This document shows positions 36,293 to 44,953 of a stretch of DNA of 64,000 bases, in pieces; the first letter of the stretch is position 1; the number at the start of each line of letters is the position of its first letter. The notes beneath the pieces are model-generated. The model worked only from the letters and a program-made list of their open reading frames with translations, made no database searches and was not told the origin of the DNA. The position numbers and the translations under genes are program-made. This DNA comes from JALHOP01 sp964484195 (GTDB taxonomy: Bacteria; Myxococcota; XYA12-FULL-58-9; JALHOP01). The stretch lies in the NCBI GenBank assembly GCA_964484195.1, contig CAZAER010000006.1:1-64000 (forward strand). Direction: 5' to 3'.

Positions 36293-38317
36293 GTGGCTTC
36301 GTTCCCCGCTATCAACGCAGCAAACACGTTCGTCAACCGAGACGCGGCGCTCAAGTACCTCGAAGAGCTGAAGTCCACGCCCTATCTCGCGGCTGCCCGC
36401 TCGCAGCTGGGGGCCGATCGCGACGTCCTCGCAGCGGTGGCAGCGGTCAATCCATTCGCGGTGTCGCCTCCGGTCGTCGCGGCCGCTTCGCCGGAGGTGC
36501 GCGCCCTGGTAGCGACGCTCGCTCGGCAGCGCGGGCTCGGTATCGGGCAGGCGGCCACCACACGCCAGCTGCAGGGTCGCAATGACGGCCACCTCGACGC
36601 GGTGCGCGCCCTCGGAACCAACGTCGTCCAACTGACACGCTCTGCCCTCACCCGCGCCGACGTCGAGACCTTCGCGGCGAAGATCGAAGCCGCGGCGGAC
36701 GCCCTCGCTGGCACACCACACGCGCCGAGCGCCGAGACTCTGGAGAAGATTCGTAACGCCGTCAGCTTGATGCGCGCGCCCTTCGAGCTCCCACCGCCGG
36801 CGCCGGTCACGTCGTCCAAAGCGGGCCCGATGAAGCTCGTCCGCAACCAGATCGCAAACGAGCTGCGCAAGGTCGTCGACGGCCCGGTGCGCTACCCGAT
36901 CGCCGTCGAGTTTTCGGACGGCAGCCGCTATAGAAGTCATCCCGACCGCGAGACGGAGATCACCTTCGTGATCAAGCGGGGCGCCGAGCTGCCCCTCGCC
37001 ACCAAGGGATACTCGGGTCTCATCGATGCTTGGGTGAAGGGCGACATCGACATCGTCGGCCACCGCGCCTTGCGCAAGCTCATGCACATGACGTCGCTCG
37101 GTAAGGAAGGCTCGAAGCTTCGCCCCCTAGGGATCGCCGAGCAGTGGTTCCGCGAAGTGTTCGCCACCAACAACCGCTATTACGGACAGGCGCACGACAA
37201 CGCGCTCTACCACTACGGCAACCCGACGGCCATGTTCCGCGAGCAGCTCGGGGCGGTCATGAAATACACCGAGGGTCTATTCGGACCCGACAAGGGTATT
37301 TCGCTCGATGAAGCTCAAGTGCGCTCGCTCGAGTACTTCGCGCGCGCCGGTATGGATCTCGTCGCCGACAAAACCGCTCGCGGCGAGACCGTGAAGTGGG
37401 CCGAGTTTGGCGGCGGCTGGATGCCACAGGGCCTCTACACCGCGCTCAACTTTCCGAACGTCGACTACACGAACATCGGCCGTACGGAGTCACAGAACCG
37501 CGTCGGTGAAGCGCTGATCGCGGCCAACGGCCTCGGCGACCGTGTCCGCATCATCGAGGGTGACGCGCGCGACTATGTGAAGCCCGAACACCGCCATCAG
37601 TACGACATCGTCCACCAGGCAGGCGTCCTCGAGCACGCGGGTCCGTTCGAGCTCGATGCCTGGTTCAAAGGCATGGCGAACGCGGTCAAGCCCGGCGGTT
37701 ACCTGGTGATGTCGAACATGACCTATCCATTGCGCGACGCGGTGTTCGTCGAGGCCGTGACCGGCAAGCACTTCTTCCCTGGCGGCACCATGCCCGCGGA
37801 GGGCGACCTCGCGGTCTGCGCTCGCAAGTACGGCTTCGAGCTGGTCTGGGAAGCCGAGATGCGTGACGACTACGCGCTCACTCTGGACCGCTGGGCCGAG
37901 AGCTTCGCCGCGGCGTGGAACGAGCTCGCACCGACCGATCCGCAGTTCTACAACGAGCCGATGCGTCGTGTTTGGGAGCTCTTTCTCGAAGGCTCGTCGA
38001 GCTCGCTGGGGTCGGCAGGTCATGCGGCCAACTTGAACCTACGGCACTACGTGATGCGCATGGGACCATCGGGCGACGGTGAGCGCCCCAGCGTGAGCCA
38101 ACTCTCGGATGCGCGTCAGCCGACGCTCGACGAGGTGTTGAAGAGTCTGCCGAAGCGCACCATTCCCAAGCTCTACGACGACCTGCCCGCGGATGTCCGC
38201 GCCAAGCTCGCAAACGACCGCGAGCTCGCGAGCGACATGCGCCCCGGCGTCCCCAAGCCTCTCGAGCCGATGAAGAATCTGCTGCGCGCCCTCTTCGGCG
38301 AGGCCCCGCGCACATGA
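36293..38317 (+). CDS. CFA-synthase-like SAM methyltransferase with a long N-terminal extension
   Basis: A 674-residue protein. Residues from about 265 to 640 resemble cyclopropane-fatty-acid synthases: YGQAHDNALYHYGN, the SAM-binding strand followed by EFGGGW at 371-376 (family consensus E(I/L)GCGWG), the IVHQAGVLEHAG segment, and DDYALTLDRWAESFAAAW, which matches the family's late HYxxTLxxW motif. The first 260 residues form an unrecognised helical region with basic and Ala-rich stretches. The change of the conserved Cys to Gly in the SAM loop leaves cyclopropanation, methylation of another lipid, or loss of activity all possible. The GTG at 36293 has GGAGGA just upstream. The next gene overlaps by ATGA. 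Confidence 0.7.
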   Translation: MASFPAINAANTFVNRDAALKYLEELKSTPYLAAARSQLGADRDVLAAVAAVNPFAVSPPVVAAASPEVRALVATLARQRGLGIGQAATTRQLQGRNDGHLDAVRALGTNVVQLTRSALTRADVETFAAKIEAAADALAGTPHAPSAETLEKIRNAVSLMRAPFELPPPAPVTSSKAGPMKLVRNQIANELRKVVDGPVRYPIAVEFSDGSRYRSHPDRETEITFVIKRGAELPLATKGYSGLIDAWVKGDIDIVGHRALRKLMHMTSLGKEGSKLRPLGIAEQWFREVFATNNRYYGQAHDNALYHYGNPTAMFREQLGAVMKYTEGLFGPDKGISLDEAQVRSLEYFARAGMDLVADKTARGETVKWAEFGGGWMPQGLYTALNFPNVDYTNIGRTESQNRVGEALIAANGLGDRVRIIEGDARDYVKPEHRHQYDIVHQAGVLEHAGPFELDAWFKGMANAVKPGGYLVMSNMTYPLRDAVFVEAVTGKHFFPGGTMPAEGDLAVCARKYGFELVWEAEMRDDYALTLDRWAESFAAAWNELAPTDPQFYNEPMRRVWELFLEGSSSSLGSAGHAANLNLRHYVMRMGPSGDGERPSVSQLSDARQPTLDEVLKSLPKRTIPKLYDDLPADVRAKLANDRELASDMRPGVPKPLEPMKNLLRALFGEAPRT

Positions 38318-38688
38318 GCAACATCCGCCACCATGACGAGGTCACACCGGCGCCACGGTCGCTCGAGGACGCGCTGATGCAGGGCGCGCTCGACGCCATG
38401 CTCACCGGTGACTTCACACGTGGCCGGCAACTGTTCGCGCACCTGCGCGGCTTGGGTGTGCGTAGCCAAGAGGTGCTCCTGGGGCTCGCGGTCTGCGCTG
38501 ACCAAAGCGGGGACGACGCCACCGCGAGAAGAGCCCTCGATGACGCCGCCACCCTCGCCGCGACGGGCGCACCGCTATCGCAAGAGCTCTTCGACGTCGT
38601 GCGACCGTGGTTGCCCGGTGGAGCGCGAGCGCGGATGAGCGTCGAGGCGTTGTCAGTCGAGGCGAATCGCTTCTTTGCTCGCCTGTAG
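38314..38688 (+). CDS. Small TPR-like partner of the CFA-like protein
   Basis: A 124-residue, mostly helical protein. The segment QGALDAMLTGDFTRGRQLFAHLRGLG followed by VLLGLAVCADQSGDDATARRALDDAA reads as two TPR-like helical hairpins. It starts at the ATGA overlap with the CFA-like gene, so the two should be made together and may bind one another. Small TPR proteins act as chaperones or adaptors, but nothing here fixes the role. No signal peptide. Confidence 0.6.
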   Translation: MSNIRHHDEVTPAPRSLEDALMQGALDAMLTGDFTRGRQLFAHLRGLGVRSQEVLLGLAVCADQSGDDATARRALDDAATLAATGAPLSQELFDVVRPWLPGGARARMSVEALSVEANRFFARL

Positions 38689-38700
38689 AGGCGAAACGAC

Positions 38701-39471
38701 TCAGATGTAGGCGACGTTGGCCTGCTTCTCGGCCCGCCGATTCAGCAAGTGCCCGATGGTATCGACGATGCGTGTCAGCGGCACCGGCTTCACGAAGGTC
38801 GCGTCGGCCACGAGGCTCGCATGCCGAAGCAGATCCGCATCGTCGCCCGCGGCAAGTGCCACCACCACGCTCTTGCCGATGCCGGTGTTCGCGCGAACCA
38901 ACGACAGCGCTTCTTTGCTGTCTTTGTAGCGCGCGTTCAGGCCGAGGATGATCATGTCCGCTGGAGCGGCTTCGAGCTGCTCGCGTGTCTCTTCCCAACC
39001 GCGGGTCATGGTCAGCTCGAGATGCGCCCCGCTTACCGGGCTAATCTCGTCGAGCGCGATGCGATACGTGAGCGCTGCTAGCGGGTCGGTCTCCATGATG
39101 ACCACGCGGTACGGGCGGACTCTCCGTGATTGCGGACGGGTGGCGAGCTGCGAAAGGTGGGCCAGGCGTTCGCGGTCGAGCGATGACCAGACGCGAACCC
39201 CTACCCCTCCGGCTACTGCGAGTGTGCTCTGCGTCCAAACGACGTCGCCGAGCACGTCGAGAGGCTCGAGCAGACCGGGAAACGAAAGCGACATGCGGAC
39301 GATCTGACCGCGCGATAGCGTCCGCGCCCCGCGCAATGCCGCGGAGACATCCGCGGTCCACGCCGAAGCAAGGGCACGGTCATCGCCGCCCTCACGAACG
39401 TCGACCCGCAACATCAGTGCGCGCCGTGGGTCACGGCGAAGGTTACGCCGAGCCTGCTGGTCGTCATTCAT
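38701..39471 (-). CDS. PilZ domain-atypical receiver protein
   Basis: A 256-residue cytoplasmic protein. The N-terminal 105 residues resemble a PilZ domain: RRDPRRALMLRV matches the arginine-rich cyclic-di-GMP motif, while the later DxSxxG position reads DVSAALRG and is only partly kept. The C-terminal 120 residues have the plan of a response-regulator receiver: VVIMETDP, then DMIILGLN, then VVVALAAG, then FVKPVP with the conserved Lys. The residue aligning with the phosphorylated Asp is Gly (ILGLN), so it should not be phosphorylated in the usual way. The ATG at 39471 precedes NDDQQARRNLRRD; earlier codons look non-coding. Confidence 0.75.
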   Translation of the reverse strand: MNDDQQARRNLRRDPRRALMLRVDVREGGDDRALASAWTADVSAALRGARTLSRGQIVRMSLSFPGLLEPLDVLGDVVWTQSTLAVAGGVGVRVWSSLDRERLAHLSQLATRPQSRRVRPYRVVIMETDPLAALTYRIALDEISPVSGAHLELTMTRGWEETREQLEAAPADMIILGLNARYKDSKEALSLVRANTGIGKSVVVALAAGDDADLLRHASLVADATFVKPVPLTRIVDTIGHLLNRRAEKQANVAYI

Positions 39472-39579
39472 GGCTAGTTCGCCGCCGGAAGCATGCACAC
39501 AACCTAGGTCCTTCGGCGATCCTCGGCAAATAGCTCGCTGTGGTTGCCGCCGAAGCCCCGAAGAGCCCATGACACAGGC

Positions 39580-41799
39580 TCAGGGCGTGTGAAACGTGCT
39601 GCCCGCGGCGGCGTGGCGCTCGAGCCCTTCCGCCGGCCGGAAACGCTCGCCGAGTGACGAAGCGTAGTGCTTCAAGCGCTCGAGGACCGCCCGAGCTCCC
39701 AGACGGTCGACGTAACGGAACGGCCCGCCCAGGAAAGGCGGAAAGCCGAGACCGAATACCGCGCCGATGTCGCCATCCCGGGCCGAGCGCAAGATTCCGT
39801 CATCGAGACACCGCACGGCCTCATTCACCATTTGCAGCGACACACGCTCGCGGATCTCGTCGCGCGGGATGCGGTTACGGCCGCGCGACTTGCCCCCCAT
39901 GAGGTCATAGACCGTCGTGTCCGGGCCGCGCTTCTTGCCCTTCTCGTAGAGGTAAAGCCCGCGGCCATTCTTACGTCCCTGGCGGCCGTCGCGAATGAGG
40001 CTGTCCATGGCCTCGGGGGCGTTCATGCGGGCGCCGAAAGCCTTGGCCATGATGTGCGCGACCTTGTTGCCGACGTCGATGCCGACCTCGTCGAGCAACG
40101 TCAGCGGTCCAACCGGGAAGCCCATCTCGACGAGAGCCGCGTCGATGTCTTCGATCGACGCGCCTTCGACCAGGAGCCAGGCCGCTTCGTTCATATACGG
40201 CGCGAGAATGCGCGAGGTGTAAAACCCGGGCCCGTCGCGCACCACGATGACCGTCTTGCCCTGAGCCTTGCCGACCTTCACCGCCGTGGCGATGGCCCAG
40301 TCGGCGGTCTTGTCCGTGGTGACCACCTCGAGGAGCGGCATCTTCTCGACCGGCGAGAAGTAGTGCATGCCGAGGACGGCCTCGGGTCGGCTCGATACCT
40401 CTGCGATGCTCGAGATGGGAATCGAAGACGTATTCGACGCGAAGACGCAGGTCGGTGGGGTGCGTTTCTCGACGTCGAGTAAGACGCGGCGTTTGAGCTC
40501 GACATCCTCGAAGACAGCCTCGATCACCACATCGGCGTTGGCGAACCCCTCGTAGCGCGTGGTGCCGGTGACGCGGGCGAGCATGCGCTCGGCTTCGAAA
40601 CGCGTCGTCCGGCGGCGGTCGACGTCTTTGTCGACGAGGTGGCGCACGTGCGCGAGACCACGGCCGATCGCCGCGTCGTCGATCTCGTTGATGCGCACCG
40701 GGACGTGCATCTTCGTGGCGGTGACGTAAGCGATGCCGCCTCCCATCAGGCCGCCGCCGAGGACGCCGATCTTCTTGACCTCACGGGCGGAGGCGTTGCC
40801 GGCCGTGCCGCTGTCTTTCTTCGTCGCCTGTTGCGCGAAGAAAATGGAGATCAGAGCGCGGGCTTCGGGGCTGACCACGAGCTTGCCGAAATGCTCCGCT
40901 TCAGCGGCGTAGCCTGCTTCGCTACCTTCGAGAATACCGATGCGCATGGCGTCGAGCGCCGCCTCGGGCGCGGGATAGAGCCCGTGCGTCCGCTCGAGCA
41001 AACGCTCCTTCGCTTTCTTGAAGAGAAGACGCTGACCGACCGGGTTCTCCTCGAGCGCGACTTCCTGCAAGAACTCGGGGTCGGCAATCTCGCGCAGCAC
41101 CTTCGCGAGTGGCGAGCGCAGGCGCGTGAACCCGCGTGCCGGCCGCAGAGGCTTCCCTTGGAGTGCCTTGCGCACGGCGCGCTTCGCGGCTTCGAGCAAC
41201 ACGGCTCGAGGCACGACCTCGTCGACGATACCGAGCTTCAAGGCCTTCTTCGCTCGCACGTCTTTGCCCGAGAGGATGAGATCGAGCGCGTTGGTGAGGC
41301 CGATGAGCCGCGGTAGCCGCTGCGTGCCGCCCGCGCCAGGCAGGAGGCCGAGCTTCACCTCGGGCAGACCGAGCTTCGTGACCTCGGAATCCGAAGCGAC
41401 GCGGCCCGAGCATGCGAGCGCCAGCTCCAAGCCGCCCCCCAGTGCGGCGCCGTGAATCGCAGCGATGATCGGCTTGTCGCGCCCTAGCGCCTCGAGACGG
41501 GCAAAGCCCTTCTGGCCTCGGCTCGAGAGCTCCTGCGCTTGCGTAGCAGTGGTGTAGCCCGCAAGCTCGGTGACGTCGGCACCGGCGACGAAGGTGTCTT
41601 CTTTACCGGACACGATGATGGCGGCCACGATGCTCGCCTCGCGCTCGATGACGTCGACCACCGCCTCCATCTCGCGGATGATCGGCGTGCCGAGCGAGTT
41701 CACCTTGTCACCGTGCCTGTCGAAGGTGATGAGCGCGATGCCCTCTTCGACGGTGACCTTGAAATGCGACAGGTTGAGATGCGCGAACATGTTGGCCAT
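39580..41799 (-). CDS. fadJ: Enoyl-CoA hydratase / 3-hydroxyacyl-CoA dehydrogenase, FadJ type
   Basis: The alpha subunit of a beta-oxidation complex. The crotonase domain comes first (about 1-300: AGADVTELAG, GAALGGGLELALAC with the oxyanion-hole glycines, LPEVKLGLLPGAGGTQRLPRL), then the NAD-binding dehydrogenase domain (GVLGGGLMGGG, HYFSPVEKMPLLEVV) and its C-terminal helices. At 739 residues it matches FadJ/FadB length. Translation probably begins at ATG 41799, two bases after the stop of the thiolase gene, so fadI and fadJ are tightly coupled. The domain order is opposite to the FadN-type enzyme at 1250-3613. Confidence 0.93.
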   Translation of the reverse strand: MANMFAHLNLSHFKVTVEEGIALITFDRHGDKVNSLGTPIIREMEAVVDVIEREASIVAAIIVSGKEDTFVAGADVTELAGYTTATQAQELSSRGQKGFARLEALGRDKPIIAAIHGAALGGGLELALACSGRVASDSEVTKLGLPEVKLGLLPGAGGTQRLPRLIGLTNALDLILSGKDVRAKKALKLGIVDEVVPRAVLLEAAKRAVRKALQGKPLRPARGFTRLRSPLAKVLREIADPEFLQEVALEENPVGQRLLFKKAKERLLERTHGLYPAPEAALDAMRIGILEGSEAGYAAEAEHFGKLVVSPEARALISIFFAQQATKKDSGTAGNASAREVKKIGVLGGGLMGGGIAYVTATKMHVPVRINEIDDAAIGRGLAHVRHLVDKDVDRRRTTRFEAERMLARVTGTTRYEGFANADVVIEAVFEDVELKRRVLLDVEKRTPPTCVFASNTSSIPISSIAEVSSRPEAVLGMHYFSPVEKMPLLEVVTTDKTADWAIATAVKVGKAQGKTVIVVRDGPGFYTSRILAPYMNEAAWLLVEGASIEDIDAALVEMGFPVGPLTLLDEVGIDVGNKVAHIMAKAFGARMNAPEAMDSLIRDGRQGRKNGRGLYLYEKGKKRGPDTTVYDLMGGKSRGRNRIPRDEIRERVSLQMVNEAVRCLDDGILRSARDGDIGAVFGLGFPPFLGGPFRYVDRLGARAVLERLKHYASSLGERFRPAEGLERHAAAGSTFHTP

Positions 41800-41801
41800 G
41801 A

Positions 41802-43112
41802 CTAGCGTTCCAGGACGAGCGCCGCGCCGAGACCGCCGGCCGCGCATTGCGTGATCAACACCGCCCCCTTGCCGCGACGCGACAGCTCACGCGACATGGT
41901 CAGGGCTTGGCGAGCGCCGGTGGCGGCGAATGGGTGGCCCAAGCTCACGGAGCCACCGTAGACATTGAGCTTCTCTTCGGGGACCTTGCCCAGAGGTTTT
42001 GCGCCTCCGCGATAGCGGTCATTGAAATCTTTGGACTCGAATCCGTAGAGGTTCGAGAGGACCTGCGCCGCGAAGGCCTCGTGCATGTCGACCAGCGTCA
42101 GGTCGCTCAAGGCGAGCCCCGCCCGCTCGAGCGCGATGGGTGCCGCGAACGCCGGCCCCTGCAGCAGCTGCCACGACGGGTCGAGCGCGGTGAACGCCCA
42201 CGAGCGCACGAAAGCGAGCGGCACGAAACCCAGCTCTTTGGCCCGCTCCTCGCTCATCACCAGGAGAGCGGCGGCACCGTCGGTGAGCGGTGAGCTCGAA
42301 GCGGCGGTGACACTACCGTAGTTGCGGTCGAAGACCGGCGGCAGGGTCGCGAGCTTCTCGAGCGAGCTGTCGGGCCGCACGATGCCGTCCTTGACGACCG
42401 CCTGTCCGTAATCGCGGCCGAGGAGCATGTGCATGACCTCGTCGTCGTAGATGCCCTTCTCCCAGGCAGCCGCGGCCTTGCGATGCGAATTGTACGCGAA
42501 GGTGTCTTGAGCGAGGCGGGAGATGCCGTTCTCTTTGGCCATCTTCTCCGCCGACTCCCCCATCGACATGCCGGTGGCGACCTCTTTGATCGCTGGCGCC
42601 TTGGGCAAGAGGTCGCGAGCGCCCAGCTCGAGGAAGGGCTTCGCCTTGCCGAGCGGATCTTTCGCCGAGTTGGCCGCCATGAGCGCGTCGGCGAGATTGT
42701 CACTCACGGTGATCGGCACACGCGATAGCGACTCCGCCCCGCCCACCACGGCGACGTCGATGTCACCAGCGATGATCCCTTGCGTCGCTTCGACCAGCGC
42801 CTGAGTGCTGGTCGCGCAAGCACGTGACACCGAGTAGGCGTCGATGCTGCGGGGCAAGCCGGCCGCGAGCACGACCTCACGCGCGATATTGGGTGCCTGC
42901 GGATCGGGAATGACCGCGCCGAACACCAACCGCTCGATGCGCTCGGGATCGATCGCAGCACGCTGCACCAGCTCGGCGACCGCGGCCTTGCCGAGCTCCA
43001 GGGCCGACAAGTGCTTGAACACCGTCCCCGACTTCACGAACGGGGTGCGGATCCCATGAACGATGGCCGCACGCCCGCGCGGCCCTACGTGATTGAAGGC
43101 TGACTTCGGCAT
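41802..43112 (-). CDS. fadI: Acetyl-CoA acyltransferase (3-ketoacyl-CoA thiolase), FadI type
   Basis: Cleaves 3-ketoacyl-CoA with CoA to acetyl-CoA and a shortened acyl-CoA, the last step of beta-oxidation. At 436 residues it has the length of E. coli FadI. The nucleophilic Cys99 lies in SRACATS, and the other catalytic positions are in HEAFAAQ, GHPFAATG and QCAAGGLG. It precedes fadJ in a two-gene operon on the minus strand. Upstream on the same strand is the BtuF-like gene, 31 bases away; a TTGACA box (43146-43141, minus strand) near that gene's stop might serve as a -35 for fadIJ, but no good -10 follows. Confidence 0.94.
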   Translation of the reverse strand: MPKSAFNHVGPRGRAAIVHGIRTPFVKSGTVFKHLSALELGKAAVAELVQRAAIDPERIERLVFGAVIPDPQAPNIAREVVLAAGLPRSIDAYSVSRACATSTQALVEATQGIIAGDIDVAVVGGAESLSRVPITVSDNLADALMAANSAKDPLGKAKPFLELGARDLLPKAPAIKEVATGMSMGESAEKMAKENGISRLAQDTFAYNSHRKAAAAWEKGIYDDEVMHMLLGRDYGQAVVKDGIVRPDSSLEKLATLPPVFDRNYGSVTAASSSPLTDGAAALLVMSEERAKELGFVPLAFVRSWAFTALDPSWQLLQGPAFAAPIALERAGLALSDLTLVDMHEAFAAQVLSNLYGFESKDFNDRYRGGAKPLGKVPEEKLNVYGGSVSLGHPFAATGARQALTMSRELSRRGKGAVLITQCAAGGLGAALVLER

Positions 43113-43143
43113 GTCCTCACCATCGGCCCCGGTCTAGACACTG

Positions 43144-43956
43144 TCAAGACTGCGCGCCGTACCGCGTCACAGCTGCGCCGATAAGGTTTTCGAGCGCATC
43201 GAGGCCGTCGGTCAAGGCCGCTGGTCCGGGCTGCAGAATGATTGGGCTTTTTATCTCGAAGACGAGGTCGTTGCGGACCGCGCTGGTGCCTGCGAAGCCG
43301 GGCCTTGCGAGGACCACGTCTTTCTTCATCTTCTTGCCGCACCATGAGCCCAGGATGAGCTGGGGATCCCGGCGCACGACCTCCGCGGGATCGACGATGC
43401 GGTCTTTGGCGAGCTTGGCATCGCGGCGCTCCGCGAAAAGGTCATCGCCACCAGCCGCTTCGATCAGCTCGCTGACCCAGCGAATCCCCGAGATGAGCGG
43501 GTCCGGCCATTCCTCGAAGAAGACGCGCGGGCGCAATGGCAGCCGGCGGGCACGCTCACGCGCAGCGTCGACACGATCCGCGAGCTTACTCGCGAGCGCT
43601 TCGGCTGCCGCCTGTCGGCCGACGATGCTCCCGACCATCACGACCATGCGCAGGATCTCGTCGATGCTGCGGTGGTTCAAGGTCAGCACCTCGATGCCCT
43701 TTTGGATCAAGGCGCGTGCGATGTCGGCTTGAAGGTCCGAAAAAGCGATCACCAAATCCGGTGACAGCTGCTCGATGGCCGGGATGTCCGCCTCGAGAAA
43801 GACGCTGACCTTGGGCTTCTCCTTGCGCGCCCGCGCCGGGCGCACCGTGAAGCCGGAGATGCCGACGATGCGCTCTTCCTCACCCAGGAGATAGAGGGTC
43901 TCGGTCGTCTCCTCGGTGAGGCATACGATACGACGGGGATAGAACGAGCGGGCCAT
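43144..43956 (-). CDS. BtuF-like substrate-binding-fold protein without signal peptide
   Basis: A 270-residue protein of the cobalamin/siderophore periplasmic-binding (type III) fold. Signs are PRRIVCLTEETTETLYLLGEEERIVGIS, LSPDLVIAFSDLQADIARALIQKGIEVLTLNHRSIDEILRMVVMVG and the later DPQLILGSW. The N-terminus (MARSFYPRR) has no signal peptide or lipobox, so it appears cytoplasmic, unlike true BtuF. No ABC transporter gene is adjacent. It starts at a one-base TGATG overlap with the diguanylate cyclase gene, linking the two in expression. A ligand-sensing role is possible but not shown. Confidence 0.7.
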   Translation of the reverse strand: MARSFYPRRIVCLTEETTETLYLLGEEERIVGISGFTVRPARARKEKPKVSVFLEADIPAIEQLSPDLVIAFSDLQADIARALIQKGIEVLTLNHRSIDEILRMVVMVGSIVGRQAAAEALASKLADRVDAARERARRLPLRPRVFFEEWPDPLISGIRWVSELIEAAGGDDLFAERRDAKLAKDRIVDPAEVVRRDPQLILGSWCGKKMKKDVVLARPGFAGTSAVRNDLVFEIKSPIILQPGPAALTDGLDALENLIGAAVTRYGAQS

Positions 43957-44909
43957 CAGCCACCAACGACGCTGCGCTCCGTCGAGCCGTCCGCCGCGGC
44001 GACCACGACGCGATTACGGCCTTCGTGTTTGGCCTGGTACATGGCGGCGTCGGCTCGGCGTACGAGAGCGTCGATGTCGGCGAGATCGGGGGCCAGCTCG
44101 GCGACGCCGAAGCTCGCGGTCAGCTTGATGGGCGTGCTGGTGGTCGGGAGCTCGTGCTCCTCGATGCGCTTGCGGTAGCGCTCGGCCACGACCCGCGCAC
44201 CGTCGCCGCTGGTCTCGGGCAGGAGCAGCGAAAACTCCTCTCCGCCATAACGCCCAACGACGTCGTTGCGGCGGAGATCTTGGCGGAGGACATTCGAGAC
44301 GGCGGTGAGCGCTTCGTCACCGACTTGGTGACCGTGGCGGTCATTGATGCCCTTGAAGTGATCGATGTCGACCATCACGAACGACAACGTGCTGTTGTAG
44401 CGGCGGGCCCGCGTGAACTCGAGGTCGAGCAGCTCCATCAGGTGGCGGCGATTCACGACGCGCGTGAGGCCGTCGGTGTTCGAGAGCTCCTCGAGGCGCA
44501 GGTTCTTCTCGCGGAGCTCGTCTTGCAGAGCTTTGATCTTGAGGTGGACCTTGACGCGCGCCACCAGCTCTTCGTCGTCGAATGGCTTCGTCAGGTAGTC
44601 GGAAGCGCCCGACTCGAGACCCTTGACCTTCGCGTGGACGTCTCCAGCGGTGCCCGCGAGCATGATCACCGGAACTTCCTGCAGCTCGGTGCGCGCTTTC
44701 TTCAGCGACAGGAACTTGAAGCCATCGATGCCGGGCATCACCACGTCGCAGAGCACGAGATCGATACGGTTATTCAAGAGCATCTTGAAGCCCTCGAGAC
44801 CGTCTTTCGCGAAGAGCACGGTTGTGGCCACGTGGCTGCCCTGCAGCACTTGTTGCACACGTTGCCGTACCGTTTCCGAGTCGTCGATGATGAGAACCGT
44901 CGTGCTCAC
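43956..44909 (-). CDS. Response-regulator diguanylate cyclase (receiver-GGDEF)
   Basis: A 317-residue cytoplasmic protein that should make cyclic-di-GMP from two GTP. The N-terminal receiver has the phosphoacceptor Asp55 (LVLCDVVMPG) and the Lys of YLTKPFDD. A coiled linker follows at about 127-143, then the GGDEF domain with active-site GGEEF at 222-226 and the product-inhibition I-site RRND at 213-216. The GTG at 44909 has AGGGA just upstream; longer in-frame forms lie antisense-like inside the PBP gene and are rejected. It is the only cyclic-di-GMP synthase in the window; two PilZ proteins (14955 and 38701) could be targets. The BtuF-like gene is coupled behind it. Confidence 0.92.
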   Translation of the reverse strand: MSTTVLIIDDSETVRQRVQQVLQGSHVATTVLFAKDGLEGFKMLLNNRIDLVLCDVVMPGIDGFKFLSLKKARTELQEVPVIMLAGTAGDVHAKVKGLESGASDYLTKPFDDEELVARVKVHLKIKALQDELREKNLRLEELSNTDGLTRVVNRRHLMELLDLEFTRARRYNSTLSFVMVDIDHFKGINDRHGHQVGDEALTAVSNVLRQDLRRNDVVGRYGGEEFSLLLPETSGDGARVVAERYRKRIEEHELPTTSTPIKLTASFGVAELAPDLADIDALVRRADAAMYQAKHEGRNRVVVAAADGSTERSVVGG

Positions 44910-44953
44910 GCCGTCCCTAATGTAGCCGCGAGAACGACCTCGCGCCACGCACG

